Shown piece by piece: positions 10,428 through 18,950 of a stretch of DNA of 64,000 bases (its first letter is position 1; each line of letters starts with the position of its first letter). The notes beneath the pieces were generated by a model, which saw only the letters and a list, made by a program, of their open reading frames with translations, was not told the DNA's origin and did not search any database. The DNA comes from Streptosporangium saharense (GTDB lineage Bacteria > Actinomycetota > Actinomycetes > Streptosporangiales > Streptosporangiaceae), in NCBI RefSeq assembly GCF_014203715.1, contig NZ_JACHJP010000003.1, positions 310,001 to 374,000 of the forward strand, written 5' to 3'. The position numbers and the translations under genes are program-made.

Positions 10428-11201
10428 ATGCGCGGCCTGTACATTCGGATGCTCATCGCGATGGTGCTGCTCGGCGCGGTCTACGCGATCCCGGTGACCG
10501 TCGCCCTGCTGGCCGGGGTCCCCTCGCCCGTCGTCGTCGGCCTGGCCGTACTGACCGTCGCATTGCAGTGGTTGGGCACCGAGCGGCTCGCCCGGCGGGT
10601 CGCGGGGACCAGGTTCGTCGACGCGGAGCGCGAACCCGAGCTGCACGCGGCGCTCGACCGGCTCTGCGCGCTCAGCGCCCTGCCCAAGCCTCGCGTCGCC
10701 GTCAGCCTCGACCCCGTCCCCAACGCCTTCACCGTCGGCCGCTCCCGCAGGCACACCACCCTGATCGTCACCAGCGGGCTGCTACGCGCCCTGGAACCCG
10801 ACGAACTCACCGCGGCGCTCGCCCACGAACTCGCGCACATCCGCCACCGTGACGTCGCGGTGGCGACGCTGGCGGGCTCGTTCGCCATCGTGCTCGCCTG
10901 GGCGGGCCGCGGCCTCGGCGAACTTTTCGAGACGGGACTGCCCATCGTGGTCGCCGGCACCCTCATCGCCCTGGCCCAGCTTCCGCTACGCCCCCTCAGC
11001 CGCTACCGAGAACTGGCCGCCGACCGAGGCGCCGCCGTACAACTCGGCCACCCCGCCCTGCTCGCCTCCACCCTCGCGAAGGTCCACACGCCTCTCGACG
11101 CGGATCCGTACCCCCTCCGCCTCCCCGCCCTCGGCCTGGTGGCTCCTCACTCTTCACTGACCCGAAGAATGGACAACCTGAGGTCGCTGACCCGCGAATG
11201 A
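10428..11201 (+). CDS. M48 family membrane metallopeptidase (HtpX-like)
   Basis: 257 residues from the ATG at 10428 behind GGAAGGAGAGG. Two hydrophobic helices occupy the first 60 residues, followed by the zinc motif HELAH (133-137) in ALAHELAHIRHRDV and, downstream, the third-ligand region YRELAADRGAA near 198. This is the layout of HtpX/M48B peptidases, which degrade damaged membrane proteins. The protein is somewhat shorter than E. coli HtpX (293). The gene stands alone between the acnA tract and an AT-richer region that borders an insertion sequence. Confidence 0.85.
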   Translation: MRGLYIRMLIAMVLLGAVYAIPVTVALLAGVPSPVVVGLAVLTVALQWLGTERLARRVAGTRFVDAEREPELHAALDRLCALSALPKPRVAVSLDPVPNAFTVGRSRRHTTLIVTSGLLRALEPDELTAALAHELAHIRHRDVAVATLAGSFAIVLAWAGRGLGELFETGLPIVVAGTLIALAQLPLRPLSRYRELAADRGAAVQLGHPALLASTLAKVHTPLDADPYPLRLPALGLVAPHSSLTRRMDNLRSLTRE

Positions 11202-11551
11202 TCGGACAGCACCGCGCAGGCCATAACTCCGTTCCTGAAGTCGGAGTCCATCACTGTACGAAGCCGTTGGAATGCGCTGGGGATTGTCGCTGAAACGTTT
11301 CCTGTTTTGCTGTTTGCGGATGGGCGAAATGTAGGTTGCATTTCGATGCTCAGGGGATTGGTCGCTACCCTGAGTGATCGTTTGTGTGAATTCTGAGCGC
11401 TTCTGTCGTCCTCTGGTTCTTCGCCTGTTTTTCCTCTCGTAGGCCTTGTTTTCCTCGATGATCTATGTCTATATTTTGATCGTTTGTGCTGATTTGTGCT
11501 CCAGGCGCTGATGCGGCCCCACTAGGGGTTTGGGGCTGGAGTGGTGCGTTG
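11202..11551. other. AT-richer intergenic stretch before the IS
   Basis: About 350 bases with visibly lower GC than the neighbouring genes and T-rich runs (for example around 11340-11500). No open frame, hairpin or known RNA was recognised. It marks the left edge of the accessory island. Confidence 0.5.
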
Positions 11552-11571
11552 ACTGAGCCTTTTTCATCTTG
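11552..11571 (+). repeat. IS left terminal inverted repeat
   Basis: 20-base end repeat; 19 of 20 positions match the complement of 12441-12460. Confidence 0.85.
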
Positions 11572-12428
11572 CTTCGCGGAGTTGAAGCGTGAGGATCGCT
11601 TTGACGAGTTGTCCTGCGCGAAGAGGGCAGCAGTGGAGCTTGCGCAGGATGCGCCAGGCCTTCAACTGCGCGTTCGCTCGCTCGCCGGGGCCACGAAGCC
11701 TGGCGTGGGCGGGGTTGGCGTCCTTCTGCGAGGTGGGCTTGTTCCTGCCCTTGTACGGCACGCGGACGTGTTCACCGGCACCGATGTAGCCCTTGTCGGC
11801 GAGGGTGATCAGACCGGTGGTCTTCAAGCGGTGCGGGATGCCCCAGATCCGGGCGGCCGTCAGGTCGTGTGCCGACCCCGGTAGCGAGCCGGAGGTCCAC
11901 AGCAGGGTGCCGTCCGGTGCGGCCAGGACCTGGATGTTCGTCCCGTGGCGGCGGTGTTCGCCGGAGTAGTAGGACCGGTCGGCGGCCACTCGGTCGATCG
12001 GGATGAGGGTGCCGTCCAGGACGACAAAGGCGCATCCGGAGCGTTTGGCGGCCCGCAGGGGCTTGGTTCAAGGTCGGCGATCGACGGGCGAGCAGGGTGA
12101 TCGCCTCACGGATGTGGCACCAGGCGGTGGCCACGCCGACTCCGAAACCGGCCGCGATCTCGGCGAGGGTCTCTCCTTCGCGCAGGTGAACGAGAACGAG
12201 CAGGGCTTGGCGTCCGGGGTCGAGACGGCGCCAGGGCGAACCGATCACCTGACGGTGGCGGCGGATGAGGCCAGATAGGTAGGACAGTATCTGATGTGAC
12301 AATGACAGCGCGGCACGGTAGAACAACGACTCGGAACCTCTGGTGCATAGGTTGATCTTGGTCGACAACCCTTCTACTAGGGGCTTCTTTCTTTGTCGAT
12401 CAGATGTCGCACTGCGCACCGCGCCCAT
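11564..12428 (-). pseudogene. IS5-family DDE transposase, frameshifted
   Basis: The first part, from an ATG at 12428, encodes a helix-turn-helix region (RLDPGRQALLVLVHLREGET, then LAEIAAGFGVGVATAWCHIR). The second part, in another frame and readable back to about 12058, carries the DDE domain: LDGTLIPID (first Asp), LPGSAHDLTAAR and ALADKGY-type LITLADKGYIG (second Asp), and GPGERANAQLKAW (Glu). The two frames meet at about 12056-12064, where removing one C from a run of four would restore LNQALRAAKRSG. This is either a single-base indel that killed the gene or a programmed slip site, which is common in some IS families. All three catalytic residues remain. Confidence 0.8.
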
Positions 12429-12440
12429 GACCTGCGCCTT

Positions 12441-12460
12441 CAAGTTGAAAAAGGCTCAGT
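12441..12460 (-). repeat. IS right terminal inverted repeat
   Basis: Partner of 11552-11571; the first 15 bases from the outer end are identical between the two copies. Confidence 0.85.
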
Positions 12461-12511
12461 AAGTGCATGCCTATGCTGGACAATCTCGATGTTGGCTACT
12501 GATTATTCCGA

Positions 12512-13273
12512 ATGGAATGCACGATGCTAGATATACTTAGACTCGGTGACTTTGACTGGGAAACCCTCCATCACGATCAAGGGAATGCGAGCGATCTCCC
12601 GGTGATATTTAGAGAATTTTTTTCGGCTTCCAGCGATGAGGGGGCAGCCAGAGCAGTCGGTTCCCTGGCGGAGAGGGTCTGCTACGCGGGCGAGGAGGTT
12701 GTCGAAGCTACCGCCCCTGCTGTGAGAGTCATGTGGCGAATTGCTGGCGTCGAGGATTTTGAATGGCGGCATTTCGCGATCCAGTTCGTAGACGCTGTTG
12801 CCGCCGTCGATGGCCTGTTTTATCGGAGGTTAGAGGGGGGCAAGATTATTGATTCCTGCCGGAAAGCCATTGAGGACGGGCTTCATATCCCCTGGTCCCT
12901 TATTAATGACTCAAATGTCAATCTCAGAGGGTCAAGTATAGAGATTCTGGGAGATGCCGCACCTTCCGATGCCATCGTTCCTTTTCTACTGAAGATTCTG
13001 CGCGAAGAGAGTGACCCGATACTGCGCGCCGATGCCTCCGCAGCGTTGGTTTCTTCTTTGATAAGGTCCGAAAGGGAGGGGGAGGCGGAAGAGGCGAGAA
13101 AATTCGCGGAAAGGTTTCTGCTGGAGGGCGACTCGTTGGTTCGGCTCAAGGTCGCTCAACTTCTTGCCGTGACTTGTCCGTCCTGGATTATCGAATCTGA
13201 CTTGGATTCGATAATCAATTCCGCATATCGTGAAGTAGTAGAGACTGGCCTCTACAGGAGTGAATACGCTTAA
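12512..13273 (+). CDS. low-GC orphan protein with HEAT-like helices
   Basis: 253 residues; a second in-frame ATG at 12524 may be the true start, and neither has a clear ribosome site. The protein is acidic and helical. Residues about 130-215 resemble HEAT repeats (LRGSSIEILGDAAPSDAIVP and ILRADASAALVSSLIRSE), the kind of arrays used for protein binding. Codon use is clearly AT-richer than in flanking core genes (many A/T third positions), which with the adjacent IS and integrase remains points to recent transfer. It could be an immunity or phage-related protein; nothing in the sequence proves a role. Confidence 0.65.
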   Translation: MECTMLDILRLGDFDWETLHHDQGNASDLPVIFREFFSASSDEGAARAVGSLAERVCYAGEEVVEATAPAVRVMWRIAGVEDFEWRHFAIQFVDAVAAVDGLFYRRLEGGKIIDSCRKAIEDGLHIPWSLINDSNVNLRGSSIEILGDAAPSDAIVPFLLKILREESDPILRADASAALVSSLIRSEREGEAEEARKFAERFLLEGDSLVRLKVAQLLAVTCPSWIIESDLDSIINSAYREVVETGLYRSEYA

Positions 13274-13279
13274 AATGAT

Positions 13280-13477
13280 CATTGTTGGCGAAGGGCAGCT
13301 CGCGCTGAAGCCTCAATCTCGGCGTTCCTGGCCACAATCACCAACCTCAACACCAGGCGGGCGTACGACATCGCGCTACGCGCCCTAGCCGCCAAATCCG
13401 GCGAACACGCCGTACTGACCGAATGGGAGGGCGAGGGCGGTGTTGACCGGCTAGCGTTCTGGTTCACGGCGCGATAA
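13280..13477 (+). pseudogene. tyrosine integrase N-terminal fragment
   Basis: This plus-strand frame has no start codon and reads ISAFLATITNLNTRRAYDIA, then LRALAAKSGEHAVL and DRLAFWFTAR before TAA. That matches the SAM-like core-binding domain at the start of actinobacterial phage-type integrases (FLA-xxxNxNTRRAYxxAL pattern). Integrase-like residues may continue in a shifted frame for about 60 bases. No catalytic domain follows. It is a degraded fragment rather than a gene. Confidence 0.6.
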
Positions 13478-13739
13478 CGCGACCTGGCGATGTGCCACCT
13501 TCGCTGAGGCGCGCCACGCTCACTGTCTTCTGCACCACTTCTTCTACTGGTGTCCTGTCTCGTTGAACTTGAGGTACGGGATGGCGCTGGGCTGCGGTGC
13601 CTCAGATTGGATGAGACGCGGGGAATCTGAGGCGTCTCATCGATCATGAGGCAGATCCTCCTTTCGATTCCGACTCCTGTCGGTTGAACCTGGCCAGGGG
13701 CATGCCGTCTCACGCATCTGAGGCATCCGACCGAATGCC
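13478..13739. other. degenerate integrase-derived region
   Basis: No open gene. Broken integrase-like frames can be followed on both strands for short distances. No tRNA or attachment repeat was found next to the fragments. Confidence 0.4.
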
Positions 13740-13920
13740 TCACGATCGGTGCGACATGCCTTGGGTCCGATGAGACTGGACAACTGGGTCGGCGGTGATG
13801 GAGATGTGGGCGTGGCCGAGCAGCTCCTTGATCACGACTAGGCCCACGCCCTGGCCCGGCGAGGGCAGGGCACACGAATGTCGGATGTTATGGAAGGGAG
13901 TTGTACGCTTTCTCGCTGTC
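13740..13920 (-). pseudogene. tyrosine integrase C-terminal fragment
   Basis: On the minus strand the frame reads FHNIRHSCA, then GVGLVVIKELLGHAHISITAD, which is the catalytic end of a tyrosine recombinase: box II RHxxA with the Arg, and LGHxxIxxT before the active Tyr. The Tyr position itself is disturbed (ADPVVQSH where xxYxH is expected). Upstream sequence in this frame is not integrase-like. It lies in the opposite orientation to the N-terminal fragment at 13280, so these are two different or rearranged relics. Confidence 0.65.
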
Positions 13921-14013
13921 CTTCCAAAGGGCCCGGGAGGATCCGGCCCATCAGGACCTGGTGAAGTCCTTTGTCCAGGCCCAGCAAGACGATGCTTCCC
14001 GAAAAGAACGGCG

Positions 14014-14784
14014 TCAGGCGACCTTGGAGGCCGGGGCGGTGAAGGTGTTGCAGGCATCGGGGGAGTCGGCGGCGAAGCCTCGGCGGATCCAGTAGTTGAT
14101 GTTGGCGTGTTTGCCGTGGGTGGAGTTGCCGATGGAGACCTTGATCATGTAGTTCAGGGCGCTTTTGCGGCGGCCCAGGGACATCCAGACGCTGCCGATG
14201 AAGGCGCCGCTGAGGCATTCGGCCTGGAGCTCTATCCTGCGGGTCGCGTCGAGCTTCGCCGCCTTGCTCCTGTACTTGCGGTTGAGATACGACGACATGA
14301 TCCCGGTGAGCTGCTGCACGTGGTGGCCGTACTCGTGGGCGATCGTCGCGAACAGGAGCAGTTCCGTCTGCTTCGAGAGGATGCTCGGGTTGAGCAGGAA
14401 GGTGATCCGCTGGTTGTTCGGGCAGTAGACGGCCTGGGCGGTCTTGGGATATCTGCCGCAGCCGGTCTCCAGGTTCGTCCGAGTGGTCGTGACGAGCTTG
14501 GGCTTGGAGAAGGCGAAGTTCGCCTCGGTGAGATGGTTTCCCCAGCCGGTGTTCAGGCAGTCGAGCAGGAACTCCAGGTCAACGCGGGCGGCGTCGAGGT
14601 CGTCGGGCTGGGTCGGCTGCTCGTCACACGACTTGATCCTGAGCTGCCCGCTGTTGTAGATCCGGTTGCTCTTCGTGGGGTCCTTGCTCGCGGCGGCCTG
14701 CGCGAGGGTGCCCGCGTCGGCCGTACCGGCGAACAGGAGGCTCGCCAGCACACCGGAAATAAGGGGGATGGCGGGGATACGCAT
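14014..14784 (-). CDS. secreted neutral zinc metallopeptidase, copy 1
   Basis: 256 residues from the ATG at 14784. Residues 1-24 form a signal peptide ending SLLFAGTADA. The zinc motif HEYGH (150-154, in TIAHEYGHHVQ) and a downstream ELQAECLSGAF supply two His and a Glu ligand as in the YpfJ/neutral zinc metallopeptidase family (PF04228). The end, INYWIRRGF then SPDACNTF, is shared with the next gene upstream. Weak ribosome site. The two paralogues are in the same orientation about 410 bases apart, next to mobile-element debris. Likely an extracellular protease; substrate unknown. Confidence 0.85.
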   Translation of the reverse strand: MRIPAIPLISGVLASLLFAGTADAGTLAQAAASKDPTKSNRIYNSGQLRIKSCDEQPTQPDDLDAARVDLEFLLDCLNTGWGNHLTEANFAFSKPKLVTTTRTNLETGCGRYPKTAQAVYCPNNQRITFLLNPSILSKQTELLLFATIAHEYGHHVQQLTGIMSSYLNRKYRSKAAKLDATRRIELQAECLSGAFIGSVWMSLGRRKSALNYMIKVSIGNSTHGKHANINYWIRRGFAADSPDACNTFTAPASKVA

Positions 14785-15195
14785 GTTCCCGAACCTTAAT
14801 GGAGGTAAAGGGGGAGGGTAAAGCGAAATGCCCCGGGTGGGTATGGTCAACGGCGTGGAGGAAAGCAGTAACTATCGGACGTTGGGGCTGAAGGTGGTAG
14901 GGAAGGCGACCTGGGCCGACCAAGATTGACCGGGCGCCCCGGTGGGCTGCCGCGGCTGGAAGACAACCCGGGGACGACTTAGAGATGGCTGAAAGGCGAG
15001 ATAAGGGACAACCGAAAAAATCCGAAAAAGAAGGATGAAAGACGAAAAATCCTGAAAGTGCCAGAAGAGCCCAAGAAAGGAGGTGCCCAAGGAAGAGCGT
15101 CAGGAGGACCGTGTTTGCGGGGGTGTTCAGCCCGGACGGGCACGCGTTCAGGAGGAAGTTGTTCAACAGGCCCGGCACGAAGGGGTTCAGCCCGC
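14785..15195. other. intergenic stretch with purine-rich plus strand
   Basis: No supported gene in about 410 bases. From about 14985 to 15085 the plus strand is mostly A and G, with many GAAA/AAAG runs, in contrast to the surrounding GC-rich sequence. The purine bias is probably untranslated leader of copy 1 read as pyrimidine-rich on its own strand. Confidence 0.45.
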
Positions 15196-16128
15196 TCAGG
15201 AGACCCGGTTCGCCGGGGCCGTCCAGGTGTTGCAGGCCGAGGGGGAGCCTACGGTGAAGCCGCGCTGCATCCAGTAGGCCTGGCTGCGGCCCCTGCCGTG
15301 GTCGTTCCTGAGCCAGTTCTTGTGGCCGTTGACCGTGACCCACTCGATGATCGAGTCCCAGTCGGCCCGCTCAACGGCCAGGTCCGTGGAGACCTGCCGG
15401 AGGAAGGCGGAGCCCAGGCAGTCGGCCTGCAGCTCCAGGCGGCGGGAGAAGGCGAGCTTGGTCGAGGGCCCGGCGTTCCAGACGCTCCTGCCGTAGTAGT
15501 CCATGACGCCCATGAGCTTCTGCACATGGTGACCGTACTCGTGGGCCATGAACTGCGCGTGGTTGATCGGGTAGGGGTTGCGCAGCGCGTCGCGGAGGAT
15601 GCCGATGTAGATCGTGCGGTTCGTCGAGCAGTAGAACCCCGCGGCCTTGGCCGGCCACCTGCCACACGGGCTGCTCACCCTGGTCGTGGTGGTGAAGCGC
15701 AGGGACGGCCGGGAGAAGGGGAGCCCGGCGGCGGTGAGCCGTGCCCGCCACATCCGGTCGAGGCAGCGGGTGATGCGGGTCATGAACTGCCGGTAGGAGG
15801 AGGCGCTTCCCTCCTGGATCCCTCCGGCGGCGCAGCGTGAGGGCGGCAGGGTGCCGCGCACCCGGTAGAGGGGGCTGGTCGTGGCGGCGGCACGCCCGAC
15901 GGGCGGCTCACGCCGCGCACCACCCGGGGTGGGAGACGGAGAAGCGGCGGGGGAGTCGGCCGCCGGGGTGTCGAGGTTCGTGGTCGCCGAGGCGGCCGTG
16001 GCGGGGTTGGCGCCGGGGAAGGGGGCGAAGGGTGCGCACGCACTCACGGTGCCGACGATCACGAGCAGGAGGAGTGTCGTGATCGCGGTGATGAGTGATG
16101 GTTGTTGCCGGAAGGGGGGAGTGCGCAT
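15196..16128 (-). CDS. lipoprotein neutral zinc metallopeptidase, copy 2
   Basis: 310 residues from the ATG at 16128, preceded by GAAGGGGGGAG on the minus strand's opposite reading only, so start choice rests mainly on the signal sequence. That sequence is a lipobox-type signal (LLLVIVGTVSAC) predicting attachment to the outer face of the membrane. A Ser/Pro/Thr-rich linker (about 40-95) leads to the protease domain with HEYGH (196-200) and LELQADCLGSAF, the same ligands as copy 1. The ends of the two proteins are nearly identical in pattern (YWMQRGF, SPSACNTW). Clearly a tandem duplicate with a different anchoring mode. Divergent from dxs. Confidence 0.85.
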   Translation of the reverse strand: MRTPPFRQQPSLITAITTLLLLVIVGTVSACAPFAPFPGANPATAASATTNLDTPAADSPAASPSPTPGGARREPPVGRAAATTSPLYRVRGTLPPSRCAAGGIQEGSASSYRQFMTRITRCLDRMWRARLTAAGLPFSRPSLRFTTTTRVSSPCGRWPAKAAGFYCSTNRTIYIGILRDALRNPYPINHAQFMAHEYGHHVQKLMGVMDYYGRSVWNAGPSTKLAFSRRLELQADCLGSAFLRQVSTDLAVERADWDSIIEWVTVNGHKNWLRNDHGRGRSQAYWMQRGFTVGSPSACNTWTAPANRVS

Positions 16129-16247
16129 GGTGAGGCAAAGGGTATTGCAAGTGTGGATAAAACGTGCAGAATCACCGTCTCCGGGGGAGGTGTCCGCCAT
16201 GCGAACTAGACTCGGCTCTGACGCTGACCGACAGAGGGGATGATTCC

Positions 16248-18182
16248 GTGAGTGAGCGGACCGGGCGGCCTGGCAGTCTGCTGGATTCGGTCAAGGGGCC
16301 ACGGGACCTCAAGGCGCTGGGGGCGGACGAGTTGCCCCGGCTCGCCGCGGAGATCCGGGATCTACTGATCAGTTCGACGGCGCGCGGCGGCGGTCACCTG
16401 GGCCCCAACCTCGGTGTGGTCGAGCTGACGATCGCCCTGCACCGGGTCTTCGACTCCCCGCGTGACAACATCCTGTGGGACACCGGCCACCAGGCCTACG
16501 TCCACAAGATGCTCACGGGCAGGGCCGCCGACTTCGACAGGCTCCGCCAGGAGGGCGGCCTGTCCGGCTACCCCAGCCAGGCCGAGTCCGAGCACGACGT
16601 CATCGAGAACTCGCACGCCTCGACCGCGCTGTCCTACGCCGACGGCCTGGCCAAGGCCCACAAGCTGCGCAGGGAGCACGACCGCACGGTCGTCGCGGTG
16701 ATCGGCGACGGGGCGCTCACCGGCGGCATGGCCTGGGAGGCGCTCAACAACATCGCGGCGCACAGGGACCTGCCGTTGATCATCGTGGTCAACGACAACG
16801 GCCGTTCCTACTCGCCGACCATCGGCGGCCTCGCCTCGCACCTGGCCTCGCTGCGCACCACCCAGCGCTACGAGGACATGCTGGAGTTCGTCAAGGACAA
16901 CCTGGCGAAGGTGCCCGTGGTCGGTTCCCCGGTCTACGACGCGCTGCACGGCGTGAAGAAGGGCATCAAGGACGTCCTGGCCCCGCAGGTGATGTTCGAG
17001 GACCTCGGCCTGAAGTACATCGGCCTGGTCGACGGCCACGACGAGCAGGCCGTCGAGGCCGCGCTGCGCAGGGCCCGCGACTTCCGCCGCCCGGTCATCG
17101 TGCACGTCCTGACCAAGAAGGGCTTCGGCTACTCCTTCGCGGAGAACCACGACGAGGACTGCTTCCACTCGCCCAGCGCCTTCGACCCGCTGACCGGCGA
17201 GGAGAAGCCCAAGCCGCACGGCTGGACCAACGTCTTCAGCCAGGAGATCGTACGGCTCGCCGCCGAGCGCGAGGACCTCGTGGCCATCACCGCCGCGATG
17301 CTCGGCCCGGTCGGCCTGATCCCGTTCTCCGAGGCCTACCCCGAGCGCCTCTACGACGTCGGCATCGCCGAGCAGCACGCGCTGACCAGCGCGGCGGGCC
17401 TGGCCCTCGGCGGCCTGCACCCGGTCGTCGCGCTCTACTCGACCTTCCTCAACCGCGCCTTCGACCAGTTGCTCATGGACGTCGCCCTGCACCGCCTCCC
17501 GGTCACCGTCGTGCTCGACAGGGCGGGCGTGACCGGCGACGACGGCGCCAGCCACAACGGCATGTGGGACCTGTCGATCCTCCAGGTCATCCCCGGCCTG
17601 TCCATCGCGGTGCCGCGTGACGAGCCGCGGCTGCGCGAGCTGCTGGCCGAGGCGGTCGCGGTCGAGGACGGCCCGACCGTGGTCCGCTACCCCAAGGGGC
17701 CGGTGTCCACCGAGATCGAGGCGGTCGGACGGCTCGGCAGGATGGACGTGCTGCACGCCGGACGGCGCAGCGCCGACCACGACGTGCTGCTGGTCTGCGT
17801 CGGCCCGATGGCCGAGCTGGGGGTCGAGGCGGCCGCGCTGCTCGACGCCCAGGGCATCTCGGCGACCGTGGTCGATCCGCGCTGGGTCAAGCCGCTCGAC
17901 GAGGAGGCGCTGGTCAAGGCCGCCTCGGCGCACAAGCTGGTCGTGGTCGTCGAGGACAACGGCCGGGTCGGCGGCGTCGGCGACGCGGTGGCCAGGGTGC
18001 TGCGCGACGCCGAGGTGGACGTCCCGGTGCGCACCCACGGCATCCCGCAGCGTTTCCTCGACCACGCGAAGCGGGCGAAGATCCTCGGCGACATCGGGCT
18101 GACCGCGCAGGACGTCGCCCGGCAGATCACCGAGACGGTCGCGCGGCGCTCTCCGGACCTGGAGAACCAGCCGGCCCGCTGA
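16248..18182 (+). CDS. dxs: 1-deoxy-D-xylulose-5-phosphate synthase
   Basis: 644 residues. It condenses pyruvate and glyceraldehyde-3-phosphate in the first step of the MEP isoprenoid pathway. The N-terminal [15 protein letters not shown] and the thiamine-diphosphate motif [16 protein letters not shown] (from residue 153), the central pyrimidine-domain [10 protein letters not shown] and the C-terminal transketolase domain are all intact. The GTG at 16248 with GAGGGGA upstream gives the family N-terminus; an in-frame ATG at 16164 would add 28 unmatched residues. The 3' end overlaps the convergent DedA gene by 56 bases. Confidence 0.97.
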   Translation: MSERTGRPGSLLDSVKGPRDLKALGADELPRLAAEIRDLLISSTARGGGHLGPNLGVVELTIALHRVFDSPRDNILWDTGHQAYVHKMLTGRAADFDRLRQEGGLSGYPSQAESEHDVIENSHASTALSYADGLAKAHKLRREHDRTVVAVIGDGALTGGMAWEALNNIAAHRDLPLIIVVNDNGRSYSPTIGGLASHLASLRTTQRYEDMLEFVKDNLAKVPVVGSPVYDALHGVKKGIKDVLAPQVMFEDLGLKYIGLVDGHDEQAVEAALRRARDFRRPVIVHVLTKKGFGYSFAENHDEDCFHSPSAFDPLTGEEKPKPHGWTNVFSQEIVRLAAEREDLVAITAAMLGPVGLIPFSEAYPERLYDVGIAEQHALTSAAGLALGGLHPVVALYSTFLNRAFDQLLMDVALHRLPVTVVLDRAGVTGDDGASHNGMWDLSILQVIPGLSIAVPRDEPRLRELLAEAVAVEDGPTVVRYPKGPVSTEIEAVGRLGRMDVLHAGRRSADHDVLLVCVGPMAELGVEAAALLDAQGISATVVDPRWVKPLDEEALVKAASAHKLVVVVEDNGRVGGVGDAVARVLRDAEVDVPVRTHGIPQRFLDHAKRAKILGDIGLTAQDVARQITETVARRSPDLENQPAR

Positions 18183-18807
18183 CCTCCGCCGCCTCGGCGG
18201 CCGGTGACACGGCCGCCCTGGCGGCGCGGCTGCGCCGTACGATCACGAAGAGACCGACGGCCAGTACGGCGGCGCAGGCGGAGATCGGGACCAGCAGGTG
18301 CTGGTGCTCGCGGGCGAAGGTGCCCGCCACGGAGCCGAGCGTCAGGTAGGTCGTCACCCACAGGGCGCTGCCGGGGACCGCCCAGCGGATGAACCGCCCG
18401 TACGGCACGCCGAGGCTGCCCGCCAGGACCGGGGTCAGCCCGTTGACCAGCGGGAGGAAGTAGGAGGCGGCCAGGGCGGGGCCGCCGCCCTCGCTCGTGG
18501 CGATCCGCTCGGCCCGGTTCCAGCGGCGTTCGCCGATCCACCGGCCCGCCCTGCTGTGGCGCACGCGTGAGCCGTACCGGCGGCCGAGCAGCCAGCCACC
18601 GGTCGAGCCGAGGAAGCAGCCCACGACCCCGGCCAGCGCCGCGACGGCGATCTCGGCGGGGCCGGTCAGCGCGCTTCCCGCCACGAAGATCGCGGCGTCC
18701 CCGGGGACCACGGTCCCGACCAGCAGGGAGCCGTCCAGCGCGAGCAGTGCCAGCAGCGCCGTACCGACCAGAAATGGGTCCAGCTGGCCCAGCATGTCCA
18801 AGAGCAT
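18127..18807 (-). CDS. DedA family membrane protein
   Basis: 226 residues from the ATG at 18807, with AGGGGAA about 10 bases before. The DedA/SNARE-associated pattern is present: a first helix with [20 protein letters not shown] (acidic residue then PG), a re-entrant loop with [15 protein letters not shown], and the [20 protein letters not shown] region carrying the conserved R/G-rich half. DedA proteins act as lipid-carrier or phospholipid flippases (UPTA/DedA type for undecaprenyl phosphate). The C-terminal 30 residues are Ala/Pro-rich and are encoded opposite the end of dxs. Confidence 0.85.
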   Translation of the reverse strand: MLLDMLGQLDPFLVGTALLALLALDGSLLVGTVVPGDAAIFVAGSALTGPAEIAVAALAGVVGCFLGSTGGWLLGRRYGSRVRHSRAGRWIGERRWNRAERIATSEGGGPALAASYFLPLVNGLTPVLAGSLGVPYGRFIRWAVPGSALWVTTYLTLGSVAGTFAREHQHLLVPISACAAVLAVGLFVIVRRSRAARAAVSPAAEAAEVSGPAGSPGPESAARPSR

Positions 18808-18950
18808 GACCCCATGCTTCCCCTGGACGGGCAGGGAGACATCCGGATTTTCCCCTAAAGAACCCCGAGTATCACCGTTCATCAACTGATCGGGTTGGGC
18901 ATGACATGCCTCATAAAGGTTGGCGACTGTGGATGGTCAAGGAGGACCCC

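Larger units (their letters stand above)
11552..12460 (-). mobile_element. IS5-family insertion sequence
   Basis: An element of about 909 bases bounded by inverted repeats: ACTGAGCCTTTTTCATCTTG at 11552-11571 and its complement, with one mismatch, at 12441-12460. The interior encodes a two-part DDE transposase on the minus strand. Flanking triplets are TGA on the left and TAA on the right if the ends are drawn one base in, so a target duplication is not convincing. Confidence 0.85.

Noticed and set aside
11549-12463. Target-site duplication of the IS
   Set aside because: Flanks read TGA on one side and TAA on the other, which do not match; no longer duplication is visible.
13270-14010. tRNA gene or attachment site beside the integrase fragments
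   Set aside because: Looked for a T-loop GTTCGANTC and cloverleaf arms and found none; no direct repeat bounds the island.
16362-18065. Long minus-strand frame opposite dxs
   Set aside because: Same effect; low-complexity translation with no recognisable family.
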